64,000 nt of DNA from contig NZ_FOXP01000006.1 of the NCBI RefSeq assembly GCF_900115745.1, positions 163,501 through 227,500 of the forward strand, in the 5' to 3' direction. The translations under genes were made by a program, and so were the position numbers. The notes beneath the pieces are model-generated. The model worked only from the letters and a program-made list of their open reading frames with translations, was not told where the DNA came from and searched no databases. Every line of letters begins with the position of its first letter. The stretch's first letter is position 1. This document shows, one piece after another, positions 7,723 to 16,894 of this stretch. This DNA is from Sphingomonas rubra. Lineage in GTDB: Bacteria > Pseudomonadota > Alphaproteobacteria > Sphingomonadales > Sphingomonadaceae.

Positions 7723-8829
7723 TCAGCCGTTCCACGCTTCGTAGGGCAGGCCGAGATCGTCGGCGACCGCCTTGAACGCGATCTTGCCCTTGTAGACGTT
7801 GAGGCCGGCGGCGAGGTGCGGATCGGCCTTCATCGCCGCCTCGGCTCCTTGGTTGGCGAGCTTCAGCGCGAACGGCAGCGTCGCGTTGTTGAGCGCGAAG
7901 GCGGAGGTGCGCGCCACCGCGCCCGGCATGTTGGCGACGCAATAGTGGATCACGCCCTCCACCTCGAACACCGGATCGTCGTGCGTGGTGGCGTGGCTCG
8001 TCTCGAAACAACCGCCCTGGTCGATCGCGATGTCGACCAGCACGCTGCCACGCTTCATCGTCTTCAGCATCTCGCGCGTGACCAGCTTGGGCGCCGCCGC
8101 GCCCGGCACCAGCACCGCGCCGATGACGAGGTGCGCGTTCTTCACCGCCGCCGCGATCGCCGCCTTGGAGGCGTAGGCGGTCTTGATCTGGTTGGAGAAG
8201 AACATGTCGAGTTCGGCTAGCCGCGCCATGTTGAGGTCGTAGATCGTCACGTCGGCGCGCATGCCGACCGCCATCTGCGCCGCGTTGATGCCCGACACGC
8301 CGCCGCCCAGGATCGCGACCTTGGCCGGCGCCACGCCCGGTACGCCGCCGAGCAGCACGCCGCGTCCGCCCTGGAACTTCTCCAGGTAATGCGCGCCGAC
8401 CTGCACCGACATGCGGCCCGCGACCTCCGACATCGGCTTCAGCAGCGGCAGTCCACCGCCGTGCGCGGTCACCGTCTCGTACGCGATGCACGTCGCACCC
8501 GACTTCATCAGCCCCTCCGCCTGCGGCTTGTCCGCGGCGAGGTGGAGGTAGGTGAAGAGCAGGTGACGCGACTCGAGCATGGCGATCTCCGACGCCTGCG
8601 GCTCCTTCACCTTCACGATCATCTCGGCCGCGGCGAAGACCGACTTGGCATCCGGCAGGATCGTCGCGCCGACCGCCTCGTACGCCGAATCGTCGAAGTC
8701 GATGCCGGCGCCGGCGTTCGTCTCGACCACCACCTCGTGACCGGCCTGGACCAGTTCGGCGACGGAGGGCGGGGTCAGCCCGACGCGATATTCGTGGTTC
8801 TTGATTTCCTTGGGTACGCCGATCTTCAT
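7723..8829 (-). CDS. ald: Alanine dehydrogenase
   Basis: This NAD-dependent enzyme interconverts L-alanine with pyruvate and ammonia. The 368-residue product begins MKIGVPKEIKNHEYRVGLTP, the family signature, and has the pyruvate-binding lysine in KVKEP (K75), the catalytic histidine in YLHLA (H96) and the nucleotide site VAILGGGVSGINAA near residue 170. The ATG at 8829 is chosen because the protein then matches the family exactly and AGGAG lies about 7 nt upstream. It diverges from kup with a 158 bp promoter region between them. Confidence 0.96.
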   Translation of the reverse strand: MKIGVPKEIKNHEYRVGLTPPSVAELVQAGHEVVVETNAGAGIDFDDSAYEAVGATILPDAKSVFAAAEMIVKVKEPQASEIAMLESRHLLFTYLHLAADKPQAEGLMKSGATCIAYETVTAHGGGLPLLKPMSEVAGRMSVQVGAHYLEKFQGGRGVLLGGVPGVAPAKVAILGGGVSGINAAQMAVGMRADVTIYDLNMARLAELDMFFSNQIKTAYASKAAIAAAVKNAHLVIGAVLVPGAAAPKLVTREMLKTMKRGSVLVDIAIDQGGCFETSHATTHDDPVFEVEGVIHYCVANMPGAVARTSAFALNNATLPFALKLANQGAEAAMKADPHLAAGLNVYKGKIAFKAVADDLGLPYEAWNG

Positions 8830-8987
8830 CGCTCGCTCCTGAAAGTCGCTTTTGTTACTAATGTCCGCGCCGCCTATAGCGACCCGCGTCGCCCGTTGCA
8901 CGCCTCGATGGCCGGGTGTAGGGGCGCGATCATGAACAGGGGCACGAGCGGGCTGGGGAGCCCCTATCCTACTGGAATCGCGGGCTC

Positions 8988-10919
8988 GTGACCACGTCAC
9001 CCGTCGCGGCGCCGACCGTGGCTCCATCGGAGGCCGAGGGTTTCGGCCACCATCCCAAGCAAGGTCTCGCCAAACTCGCGCTCGGCGCGATCGGCGTCGT
9101 CTACGGCGACATCGGTACCAGCCCGCTCTACGCGATGAAGGAGGTGTTCGTCGGACACCATCCGCTCGCGGTCGACCAGCTCCACATCTACGGCGTCGTC
9201 AGCCTGATGCTGTGGTCGCTCTTCCTGATCGTCACGGTGAAATACGTGCTGATCGTGCTGCGAGCCGACAACAACGGCGAGGGCGGAAGCCTGGCGCTGC
9301 TCGCGCTCATCCAGCGCCGCACCGTCGGCGGCAAGGGGCGGTGGGGCCCGAGCCTCGTCGTGCTCGGCATCCTCGCCTCCGCATTGTTCTTCGGCGATTG
9401 CATGATTACGCCCGCGGTATCGGTGCTCTCGGCGGTCGAGGGGCTGGTGACGGTGGAGGCGGGGTTCGGCACCTTCGTGATCCCCATCGCCGTCGCAATC
9501 CTGATTGGGCTCTTCTACATTCAGTCGAGCGGCACCGCTCGTGTAGGCCGGTTCTTCGGCCCGATCATGCTGGTGTACTTCCTCACGCTGACGGTGCTCG
9601 GCGTGCTCAACATCATGCAGCGGCCGGACATCATCCTGGCCGCGCTCAACCCGCTGTCGGCGGTCGAGTTCGTCCTCGACGACGGGCTGCTCGCTTTCCT
9701 CGCGCTCGGCTCGGTCGTGCTCGCGGTAACGGGGGCGGAAGCGCTCTACGCCGACATGGGCCATTTCGGCCGCCGTCCGATCTCGGTCGCGTGGCTGTGG
9801 TTCGTCTTTCCCGCCCTGATGGTGAACTATATGGGGCAGGGGGCGCTGCTGCTCGATCATCCGGAGGCGGCGTCGAACCCGTTCTTCCTGATGGCGAGCG
9901 AGGACTGGCGCCTGCCGCTCGTCATCCTGTCGACGATGGCGACCGTGATCGCCAGCCAAGCGGTCATCACCGGCGCCTTCTCGGTGGTGCAGCAGGGCGT
10001 CCAGCTCGGCCTGATGCCGCGCCTGCGGATCGAGCATACGTCGGCGTCGGAGGCGGGGCAGATCTACATCCCCGTCGTCAACTGGGCGTTGATGACGATG
10101 GTGCTGCTGCTGATCTTCGGCTTCAAGGAGTCGTCCAACCTCGCCGCCGCCTACGGCATTGCGGTGACCGGCACGATGTTCATCTCCACCCTGATGATCG
10201 GCGTGCTGATCCGTCGCGTCTGGCAGTGGCCGATCGCGGCCGTGCTGTTGTTCGAGGGCGTGTTCCTGACGATCGACGGCGCCTATTTCTTCTCCAACGT
10301 TACCAAGATCCCCGACGGCGGCTGGTTCCCGCTGCTGATCGCGGTGATCGTCTTCACCTTCCTCACGACGTGGTCGACCGGCCGCAAGCTGATGATCGAC
10401 CGGCTGCGCGAGGCCGCGATGCCGATCCAGGTGTTCATCCAGTCGGCGTCGAACGCGGCGAGCCGGGTGCCCGGCACCGCGGTGTTCATGACCTCCACCG
10501 CGGAGGGTGTGCCGCACGCGCTGCTCCACAATCTGAAGCACAACAAGGTCCTGCACGAGCGTATCGTGCTGCTCACGGTGTCGATCGCCGACCAGCCCTA
10601 CTGGCCCGACTCGATGCGGGTGAAGAAGGAGGATCTGGGCCACGGCTTCATCCGGCTGGTACTGCGCTTCGGCTTCATGGAGGAGGCGGACGTGCCGGCC
10701 GCGCTGGCCCTCGCCGCCGGCCCGGACAAGAAATTCAAGATGATGGAGACGAGCTTCTTCCTATCGCGCCAGACGCTGATCGCGTCCGACCATCCCGGCA
10801 TGGCGCTGTGGCGCGAGAAGCTGTTCGCCTGGATGCTGCGCAACGCGGAATCGGCGATGGAGTTTTTCCGCCTGCCCTCCAATCGCGTCGTCGAGCTCGG
10901 CAGCCAGGTCGAGATTTGA
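8988..10919 (+). CDS. kup: Low-affinity potassium transporter Kup
   Basis: Kup is a proton-coupled potassium uptake protein of the inner membrane. The 643-residue product has the N-terminal signature [17 protein letters not shown], about twelve membrane segments, and a hydrophilic C-terminal domain of roughly 170 residues, all typical of the HAK/KUP/KT family. The start is GTG at 8988, giving [10 protein letters not shown]. The stop overlaps a possible TTG start of the following 2H phosphoesterase gene. Confidence 0.95.
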   Translation: MTTSPVAAPTVAPSEAEGFGHHPKQGLAKLALGAIGVVYGDIGTSPLYAMKEVFVGHHPLAVDQLHIYGVVSLMLWSLFLIVTVKYVLIVLRADNNGEGGSLALLALIQRRTVGGKGRWGPSLVVLGILASALFFGDCMITPAVSVLSAVEGLVTVEAGFGTFVIPIAVAILIGLFYIQSSGTARVGRFFGPIMLVYFLTLTVLGVLNIMQRPDIILAALNPLSAVEFVLDDGLLAFLALGSVVLAVTGAEALYADMGHFGRRPISVAWLWFVFPALMVNYMGQGALLLDHPEAASNPFFLMASEDWRLPLVILSTMATVIASQAVITGAFSVVQQGVQLGLMPRLRIEHTSASEAGQIYIPVVNWALMTMVLLLIFGFKESSNLAAAYGIAVTGTMFISTLMIGVLIRRVWQWPIAAVLLFEGVFLTIDGAYFFSNVTKIPDGGWFPLLIAVIVFTFLTTWSTGRKLMIDRLREAAMPIQVFIQSASNAASRVPGTAVFMTSTAEGVPHALLHNLKHNKVLHERIVLLTVSIADQPYWPDSMRVKKEDLGHGFIRLVLRFGFMEEADVPAALALAAGPDKKFKMMETSFFLSRQTLIASDHPGMALWREKLFAWMLRNAESAMEFFRLPSNRVVELGSQVEI

Positions 10920-11422
10920 CGCCTGCTCCCATCATCGTCACCGCGCTGTTCGGGCGTAACGACCAAGGCTGGTTCGACACGCAGCGCGCCGAGCATTTCC
11001 CGCCCGAGCGCAACGTGCTCGCCGCGCACTGCACGCTGTTCCATCATCTGCCCCCGTCAATCGCCGACGAACTGAAGCACCGGCTGGTGGAGGAAACGCG
11101 TGGGCTTCGCGCCCCTGACGCGACGGTCACCGGCCTCATGTCGCTGGGGCGTGGCGTTGCCTATCGCATCGACTCCCCGGCGCTGGTGCAGGTGCGCGCG
11201 GGGCTGGCGGAGGCGTTCGCCGGCCTGCTGACGCCGCAGGACGCGGGCGGCTGGCGCGCGCACGTGACGATCCAGAACAAGGTGACACCCTCCGTCGCTA
11301 AGCTGCTGCTCGACCAGCTTCAGCGCGATTTCCGCCCGCGCCCGGTGGAACTCGCCGGCTTCGCGACCTGGTGGTATCGGGGCGGCCCGTGGGAGCCGCT
11401 GTCGCGCCACCTATACGCTTGA
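10916..11422 (+). CDS. 2H phosphoesterase / 2'-5' RNA ligase family protein
   Basis: Both catalytic H-x-T motifs are present: HCTLFHH (H38, T40) and HVTIQNK (H116, T118), spaced as in two-lobed 2H phosphoesterases such as LigT and cyclic phosphodiesterases. The 168-residue size fits. The best start is TTG at 10916, overlapping the kup stop (TTGA), since no ATG or GTG lies near the family N-terminus. The substrate is unknown: family members act on 2',3'-cyclic phosphates or 2'-5' linked RNA. Co-transcription with kup is likely from the overlap but not obviously meaningful. Confidence 0.8.
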   Translation: MTPAPIIVTALFGRNDQGWFDTQRAEHFPPERNVLAAHCTLFHHLPPSIADELKHRLVEETRGLRAPDATVTGLMSLGRGVAYRIDSPALVQVRAGLAEAFAGLLTPQDAGGWRAHVTIQNKVTPSVAKLLLDQLQRDFRPRPVELAGFATWWYRGGPWEPLSRHLYA

Positions 11423-11486
11423 CCGCTTTCGCGACCCTTCCTATAGGCCGCGCCTCGCCCGGCGACATGCCCGGGCGGCCTGGTAC

Positions 11487-11563
11487 GGCGAAGTAGCTCA
11501 GCTGGTTAGAGCACGGGAATCATAATCCTGGGGTCGGGGGTTCAAGTCCCTCCTTCGCTACCA
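11487..11563 (+). tRNA. tRNA-Met (CAT), elongator type
   Basis: This is a 77-nt cloverleaf with D arm GCTCAGCTGGTTAGAGC, anticodon loop ATCATAA (CAT), T loop TTCAAGT and an encoded CCA at 11561-11563. The body (GTAGCTCAG, GGGGTC after the anticodon stem) follows bacterial elongator tRNA-Met rather than the initiator, which would have three G:C pairs in the anticodon stem. The first acceptor pair is G:T. A CAT anticodon modified to read isoleucine (tRNA-Ile2) cannot be fully excluded from sequence alone. Confidence 0.9.
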
Positions 11564-11623
11564 TCTTTACCGATCATGGCTCCCATTTCGGCGCAGGACG
11601 TTCTCTCCGGCAAGGAGAAGCCG

Positions 11624-11770
11624 ATGCCCGATGTGCAGCCCACCCCCGATCTGGCCGATGTGCCGATGAAGCCCGCCCCATCGCCCGACGAGGTGACGCG
11701 CGAGGAGGACCCGACCGGCACCGATCCCGAGAATCCGCCGGCCACCGACGTGACGTTGCCGACCGAATAG
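11624..11770 (+). CDS. Small proline/acid-rich hypothetical protein
   Basis: This 48-residue protein, MPDVQPTPDLADVPMK onward, is rich in Pro, Asp, Glu and Thr and likely disordered. The ATG at 11624 is preferred over an upstream one at 11576 because AAGGAG lies 7 nt before it. The gene is downstream of tRNA-Met and convergent with fdhD, whose stop begins at the next base. No family is recognised and no function can be inferred. Confidence 0.5.
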   Translation: MPDVQPTPDLADVPMKPAPSPDEVTREEDPTGTDPENPPATDVTLPTE

Positions 11771-12556
11771 TTAGGCGAAGACGCGCCACGGATCGTTGAC
11801 GAGCAGGATCGAATCACGCCGGGCGATGGCGGCCAGCGTCAGGCCGCGTTCGACCGCGTGCCCGATCGCGAGGCTGGTGGGTGCGGAGATGCCGACGAGC
11901 ATCGGCGCGCCCGCGACCAGTGCCTTGTCGACCATCTCGAAACTGATCCGCGAGGAGACGAGGATAAAGCCGCCGATCGGCTCCCCGGCCATTGCCCGCG
12001 CGCCGACGAGCTTGTCGAGCGCGTTATGGCGGCCGACATCCTCGTAGGCAGCGACGATCGCCCCATCCGACGCGCAGGCGGCGGCGGCGTGGAGGGCACC
12101 CGTCGCGGCGGTCAGCGGTTGGTGATCGCGCAAGGCCGCCAGCGCCGCGAACAGGGCGGCGCGATCGGTCGTCGGCGTCGGTGCGCGAGGGGCGGGGCGG
12201 CGGAGTTGCTCCAGTCCGGAGAGGCCGCACAGGCCGCAGCTGGTGTCGCTGGTCCGATGGCGGACGCGATCGTGGATGCGGCCGCGGCAACGATCGGACA
12301 GGGCGACGCGGACGATCCATCCCGCCTCCGCCTCGAAGGGCTCGACCGCGACCACATCGGCCGCCGTATCCGCCAGTCGCTCGGTCAACATGAAGCCGAC
12401 CGCGAACGCCTCCAGGTCGGCGGGCGTCATCATCATCACCGCGTAGCCGAAACCGTCGACCTCGATCGCGACCGGCGCCTCCACCGCGATCGTGCGCGTG
12501 CCGGCCTCGACGCCGTCGGCGCGCAGCACCGTAACGGCGCGGTCGAGCGTCGTCAC
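11771..12556 (-). CDS. fdhD: Formate dehydrogenase accessory sulfurtransferase FdhD
   Basis: FdhD moves sulfur from a cysteine desulfurase to the molybdenum cofactor of formate dehydrogenase, which the enzyme needs for activity. The 261-residue product has the diagnostic motif TSCGLCGLSGLEQL (C107, C110 form the catalytic pair) and the conserved ending EDVGRHNALDKLVGA..FILVSSRISFEMV. The start is GTG at 12556, overlapping the mobA stop. It is the last gene of the fdhF-mobA-fdhD operon. Confidence 0.95.
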   Translation of the reverse strand: MTTLDRAVTVLRADGVEAGTRTIAVEAPVAIEVDGFGYAVMMMTPADLEAFAVGFMLTERLADTAADVVAVEPFEAEAGWIVRVALSDRCRGRIHDRVRHRTSDTSCGLCGLSGLEQLRRPAPRAPTPTTDRAALFAALAALRDHQPLTAATGALHAAAACASDGAIVAAYEDVGRHNALDKLVGARAMAGEPIGGFILVSSRISFEMVDKALVAGAPMLVGISAPTSLAIGHAVERGLTLAAIARRDSILLVNDPWRVFA

Positions 12557-13086
12557 GGCACCAGCGCGTCCTGTTCCAGCCCGCGCAGATCGGCCGGGGT
12601 GTTGACGTTGGCGAGCGGCATCGCGGCGGGTATCGGCAGCGCCCCCACCGTCCGCGCCCAGCCGCGCACCGATCGATCGGTCGCCGTTTCCAGATAGGCG
12701 AGCAGCTGGGCGCCGAGCGCCGCCTGCCACAGCCCCAGCACCGGCGCGTCGGCGCAGTAGGACGGCTCGCGCCGCAGCAGCGCCTCGATCAGCGCCCCCG
12801 GCACCTCCGGCATGTCGCAGCCGATCGTCAACACGCAGGCGAAGCCGCGCCCTGCCGCGTGGTCGAGCGCCGCCGCGATCCCGCCGAGCGGCCCCAGATC
12901 GGGACGCGGCAGGTCCGGCAATCCGCCGATGCCCGCACCGATCACCACAACTTCGTCGACGTACGGCCGCAGCGCGGCGGCGGCATGCTCGACCAACGTG
13001 AGTCCGCCGAGCCGGGCCTCCGCCTTGTTGGACCCGAAGCGCGAAGACCGCCCGCCGGCGAGCACCGCGCCCAGCAGCCGGCTCAC
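12553..13086 (-). CDS. mobA: Molybdenum cofactor guanylyltransferase MobA
   Basis: MobA attaches GMP to molybdopterin to make the guanine dinucleotide cofactor used by DMSO-reductase-family enzymes. The 177-residue protein shows the nucleotide-binding motif LAGGRSSRFGSNKA (residues 9-22), PDLGPLGGIAAAL and TIGCDMPEVP, all standard. It overlaps the molybdoenzyme gene upstream (ATGA) and fdhD downstream (GTGA), so cofactor maturation and enzyme are made together. Confidence 0.95.
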   Translation of the reverse strand: MSRLLGAVLAGGRSSRFGSNKAEARLGGLTLVEHAAAALRPYVDEVVVIGAGIGGLPDLPRPDLGPLGGIAAALDHAAGRGFACVLTIGCDMPEVPGALIEALLRREPSYCADAPVLGLWQAALGAQLLAYLETATDRSVRGWARTVGALPIPAAMPLANVNTPADLRGLEQDALVP

Positions 13087-15374
13087 ACCCGCACGCGCAC
13101 GGGCACCGACTTGCCGGCGGGCACGTGGCTCTCCAGCGCGTGATGCTCCAGGGCGATCAGGCAGTTGAGTTCGGGATAATAGCCGCCGATCGACCCGGCC
13201 GGGATATTGTACTCGACGACGCGCAGACCCTCGACCACGCGCTCGACGCCGTCCTCCGCATCGCTCTCCAGCGCCACCTTGTCGCCGTCGGTCAGGCCGA
13301 GCTTCAGCATGTCGCCGCGGTTCATCATCACCACCATGCGCGTGCCGCGGATACCGCGGAACCGATCGTCATAGCCGTAGATGGTGGTGTTGAACTGGTC
13401 GTTGGAGCGCAGCGTGACGAGCCGGAAGCGCCCCTCCTTCTCCGCGAAGCCGCTGGAATTGAGCGCACGCGGCACGTTGAATTCGGCCTTGCCGCTCTCG
13501 GTCAGCCACTCGCGGTGGGCGGCCGGATTTCCCTTCCAGAAGCCGCCGGGGACGAACAGCTGCTCGTTGAAGTTGGCGAACTTGTCCGGGTAGCAATTCT
13601 CGATGGCGGTGCGGACCAGCGAATAGTCGCCGACCCACTCGTCCCACGGCACGTTGGGATTGGGCGGCAGGATCGCCTTGGCGAGCCCCGCGACGATCGC
13701 CGGCTCGCTGAGCAGCGTGTCCGCCGCCGGCGTCACCTTGCCGACCGAGCCGTAGATGTGGCTGAACGAATCCTCCATCGACACCGCCTGGTCGCCGGTC
13801 GCCTGATGGTCCCGCTCCGACCGGCCCAGGCAGGGGAGAATCCAGCTCTCCTGGCCCGGTGTCAGATGGCTCTTGTTGAGCTTGGTCGAGATGTGGACGG
13901 TGATCGGCAGTTTCGCCCACGCCTCCTTCATCATCGCATGTTCGGGCGTGGCGCGCAGGAAATTGCCACCTAGCTGGACGAAGCCCTGGCACTCGCCGGA
14001 GATGATCGCACGGCAGCTCTCCACCGTGTCCCAGCCCTTCTCCGTCGGCGGCTCGAACTGAAACAGCTCGCGCAGGCGATCGACGGGGGCCAGCTCGGTC
14101 TTCTCGGTGATGCCGACCGTGCGCTGCCCTTGCACGTTGGAATGGCCGCGCACCGGCCCCGGTCCCGCACCCTCGCGACCGACATTGCCGCGCATCAGCA
14201 GGAAATTGACCAGCATGTACAGGCTGTCCATGCCGTAGCGGTGCTGGGTGATACCCATGCCGTAGACGGCGATCACCCGTTCCGCCTTCATGTAGACGCG
14301 CGCCGCCGCCTCGATCGCGTGGCGGCTGAGCCCGCTCTCGTGAACGATCTCGTCCCAGTCGGCCGCGCGGCAGAAATCGGCGAACTCGTCGAAGCGTACC
14401 GTATGCTGCTCGATGAAATGATGGTCGATGACGCGCGGCAGTCCTTCCGCGATCGCCCGGTCGTCCGCCTCGACCATCAGCTTGCACATGCCGAGCAGCG
14501 CGGAGATGTCGCCGCCCGCTTTCACCTGATGATATTGGGTGGAGATCTGCGTCTCGCCGCCCGCCAGCATGTCCTTGGGGCTCTGCGGATCGGCGAACCG
14601 TTCCCACCCGCGCTCGCGAAGCGGGTTGAACGTCACGATCTCCACGCCGCGATCACGGCAATCCTTCAGCGTGTGGAGCATGCGCGGGGAATTGGTGCCG
14701 ACGTTCTGCCCGAAGGCGAAGATCGCGTCACACTTGTCGTAATCCTCCATCTGGATCGTCGCGACGGGCGAGCCGATCGCGTTCTTCAGCCCGACGGAGG
14801 TGGTCTCGTGGCACATGTTGGACGAGTCGGGCAGATTCTGCTGCCCCCACATCCGCGCCATCAGCGAAAACATGAACGAGGTTTCGAGACTCGCCCGCCC
14901 CGACGAGTAGAGCACTACCTTGGTCGGGTCGCACGTCTTCAGCTTGGCGCCGATCGACTCGAATGCCTCGGCCCAACTCGCCGCGACGTATTTGTCGGTG
15001 CCCGCGTCGTAGCGCATCGGGTGGGTCAGCCGCCCCGCCTGTTCCAGGTCGTGATCCATCCACCCGTCCAGCTCGGACACGGTGTAGCGTTCGAAGAAGG
15101 CGGGGGTGACCCGGTGGCTGGTCAGCTCCCACGCGGTCGCCTTGGCGCCGTTCTCGCAGAATTCGGCAACGTGCGGGTGCGCGGGTTTGCCCCAGGCGCA
15201 GGACACGCACATGAAGCCCTCCGGCTTGTTCTGGCGGCGCAGCGTGTCGAGCGTCGACAGGCCGGGCTTCTCGCCGGGCAGCACCTCCGCCATGCCGCGC
15301 ATCGATCCCCAACCGCCGGCCGGCGCCGAGTAGGGCTTGATGATGATCTCTTCGCCGGTCTGCTCGTCACGCAT
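13083..15374 (-). CDS. FdhF/YdeP-family molybdopterin oxidoreductase
   Basis: The 763-residue soluble protein is a molybdenum bis-MGD enzyme of the FdhF/YdeP group. It has an N-terminal CVSCAWG (C56, C59), the cofactor segment GPVRGHSNVQGQRTVG, NFLRATPEH and a C-terminal molydopterin-dinucleotide-binding domain (NDQFNTTIYGYDDRFRGI). YdeP relatives lack selenocysteine and are linked to acid or formate metabolism, but their reaction is unsettled. Being co-transcribed with fdhD suggests a formate-dehydrogenase-like enzyme needing sulfurated cofactor. The start at 15374 is chosen because earlier frame content mirrors trxB. No signal peptide is seen. Confidence 0.88.
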   Translation of the reverse strand: MRDEQTGEEIIIKPYSAPAGGWGSMRGMAEVLPGEKPGLSTLDTLRRQNKPEGFMCVSCAWGKPAHPHVAEFCENGAKATAWELTSHRVTPAFFERYTVSELDGWMDHDLEQAGRLTHPMRYDAGTDKYVAASWAEAFESIGAKLKTCDPTKVVLYSSGRASLETSFMFSLMARMWGQQNLPDSSNMCHETTSVGLKNAIGSPVATIQMEDYDKCDAIFAFGQNVGTNSPRMLHTLKDCRDRGVEIVTFNPLRERGWERFADPQSPKDMLAGGETQISTQYHQVKAGGDISALLGMCKLMVEADDRAIAEGLPRVIDHHFIEQHTVRFDEFADFCRAADWDEIVHESGLSRHAIEAAARVYMKAERVIAVYGMGITQHRYGMDSLYMLVNFLLMRGNVGREGAGPGPVRGHSNVQGQRTVGITEKTELAPVDRLRELFQFEPPTEKGWDTVESCRAIISGECQGFVQLGGNFLRATPEHAMMKEAWAKLPITVHISTKLNKSHLTPGQESWILPCLGRSERDHQATGDQAVSMEDSFSHIYGSVGKVTPAADTLLSEPAIVAGLAKAILPPNPNVPWDEWVGDYSLVRTAIENCYPDKFANFNEQLFVPGGFWKGNPAAHREWLTESGKAEFNVPRALNSSGFAEKEGRFRLVTLRSNDQFNTTIYGYDDRFRGIRGTRMVVMMNRGDMLKLGLTDGDKVALESDAEDGVERVVEGLRVVEYNIPAGSIGGYYPELNCLIALEHHALESHVPAGKSVPVRVRV

Positions 15375-15503
15375 TCTGTGGTCTCCGCTCGTGGCGTCCA
15401 ACGAAGCGCGCGCGCGACGGTGCCGTCGCGCGACGTGGATCAGGTTCAAATTTCTCACGATCGCGCCTAAATGGGCGGGAACACGGATAGGACGATTTTG
15501 GCG

Positions 15504-16472
15504 ATGACCACCCACTCGACGCGCATGCTCATCCTCGGTTCGGGGCCGGCCGGGCTTTCCGCCGCGATCTACGGCGCGCGCGCGGGCATGAAGCCGATCG
15601 TCGTGCAGGGCATCCAGCCCGGCGGGCAGCTGACGACGACCACCGAGGTGGAGAACTATCCCGGCTTCGCCGACGTCATCCAGGGCCCCTGGCTGATGGA
15701 GCAGATGCAGAAACAGGCCGAGCATGTCGGCACCACGATGATGTGGGACACGATCGTCGACGTCGACCTTACCCGCCGCCCGTTCCGCCTGACGGGCGAC
15801 GGTGGCGACGTGTACGAGGGCGAGGTGCTGGTGATCGCCACTGGCGCGCAGGCCAAGTGGCTCGGCCTCGAATCGGAAGAGGCGATGAAGGGCAAGGGCG
15901 TGTCCGCCTGCGCGACCTGCGACGGCTTCTTCTATCGCGGCAAGAAGGTGGCGGTGATCGGCGGCGGCAACACCGCGGTGGAGGAGGCGCTGTACCTCAC
16001 CAACCACTCGCCCGAGGTGATGCTGATCCACCGCCGCGACACGCTCCGCGCCGAGCGCATCCTGCAGGAACGGCTCCACGCGCACCCGAACATCACCGTG
16101 CTGTGGAACAAGGAGGTGCGCGAGTTCGTCGACGGCGGCGGCAATGCCGGGCTGGTCGCGCTAGAGCTGGAGGACACGGTGACGGGCGAGCGTTCGCGCC
16201 TGTCCACCGACGGCGGCTTCGTCGCGATCGGCCACCATCCCGCGACCGAGCTGTTCCGCGGCCACCTCGATCTCGACGGCGACGGTTATATCGTGGTGGA
16301 GACGGGCTCCACCCGCACCAGCGTGCCCGGCGTGTTCGCGTGCGGCGACGTGGCGGACAAGGTCTATCGCCAGGCGGTGACGGCGGCGGGGACGGGGTGC
16401 ATGGCGGCGCTCGACGCCGAGCGCTTCCTGGCGGCGGCGGAGTTCGAGGAACTGGCCGAGGCGGCGGAGTAG
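15504..16472 (+). CDS. trxB: Thioredoxin-disulfide reductase
   Basis: TrxB reduces thioredoxin with NADPH via FAD. The 322-residue form starting MTTHSTRMLILGSGPAGLSAA contains the FAD-binding glycine motif at the N-terminus, the redox motif CATCDG (C136, C139), the NADPH site VAVIGGGNTAVEEA and the FAD-closing GVFACGDVADKVYRQ. An upstream in-frame start at 15471 would add 11 residues not usual for the family, so 15504 is preferred. It diverges from the fdhF operon. Confidence 0.96.
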   Translation: MTTHSTRMLILGSGPAGLSAAIYGARAGMKPIVVQGIQPGGQLTTTTEVENYPGFADVIQGPWLMEQMQKQAEHVGTTMMWDTIVDVDLTRRPFRLTGDGGDVYEGEVLVIATGAQAKWLGLESEEAMKGKGVSACATCDGFFYRGKKVAVIGGGNTAVEEALYLTNHSPEVMLIHRRDTLRAERILQERLHAHPNITVLWNKEVREFVDGGGNAGLVALELEDTVTGERSRLSTDGGFVAIGHHPATELFRGHLDLDGDGYIVVETGSTRTSVPGVFACGDVADKVYRQAVTAAGTGCMAALDAERFLAAAEFEELAEAAE

Positions 16473-16549
16473 CGGATCGGTTCGCGCGAGGGGGCGCTGC
16501 CCTCACCCTTCGCCGCGGAAGGGGGAGGGCGGTTCCTCGTGACCGTCGA

Positions 16550-16822
16550 TCACCCGCGCGCCTTGTTCTCCGCGAAGGCGACCAGCGCGCCGAAGCTTTC
16601 CAGCATGTCGCCGTCCACCTCGTCGTCGTCGATGACGATATCCAGCCGATCCTCCAGCTCGGTCAGCACGCCGGCGACCGCCATCGAATCGAGTTCGGGC
16701 AGCGCGCCGAACAGCGGGGTGTCGGCGGTGAAGGCGGCGGCGCGGTCGGGCCCGATGCCCAGCACGTCCGCCAGCACGCCGCGCACCGCGGCGTCGACCT
16801 TTGTTCCCGTCGCCAAGTCCAT
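16550..16822 (-). CDS. Acyl carrier protein, exosortase-A-system type
   Basis: This 90-residue helical protein has the phosphopantetheine attachment motif PELDSMAVAGVL (S46), followed by acidic helices as in acyl carrier proteins. It diverges by only 72 bp from the AMP-ligase gene of the exosortase-A type. In sphingomonads and betaproteobacteria a carrier protein of this kind accompanies that ligase and the PLP decarboxylase, presumably holding an acyl or aminoacyl group the ligase activates. This is separate from the fatty-acid synthesis carrier protein, which has the motif DSL. Confidence 0.85.
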   Translation of the reverse strand: MDLATGTKVDAAVRGVLADVLGIGPDRAAAFTADTPLFGALPELDSMAVAGVLTELEDRLDIVIDDDEVDGDMLESFGALVAFAENKARG

Positions 16823-16894
16823 CGCCCTCGTCCACGCCCCTGGTTGTTGCGCTGCAATACCGGTGGGGGGTGAAATCGGCAACGTCTCCGCGCT

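Noticed and set aside
8997..10643. 548-residue minus-strand frame opposite kup
   Set aside because: Mirror of the Kup transporter; no domain, signal or start site; composition is that of an antisense shadow.
9212..11422. 736-residue plus-strand frame overlapping kup
   Set aside because: Only its last 168 residues (from 10916) form a real protein; the part over kup is an out-of-frame shadow.
11487..11563. CAT-anticodon tRNA as tRNA-Ile2 or initiator tRNA
   Set aside because: The anticodon stem lacks the three G:C pairs of initiators, and the D/variable-loop sequence follows elongator Met more closely than Ile2.
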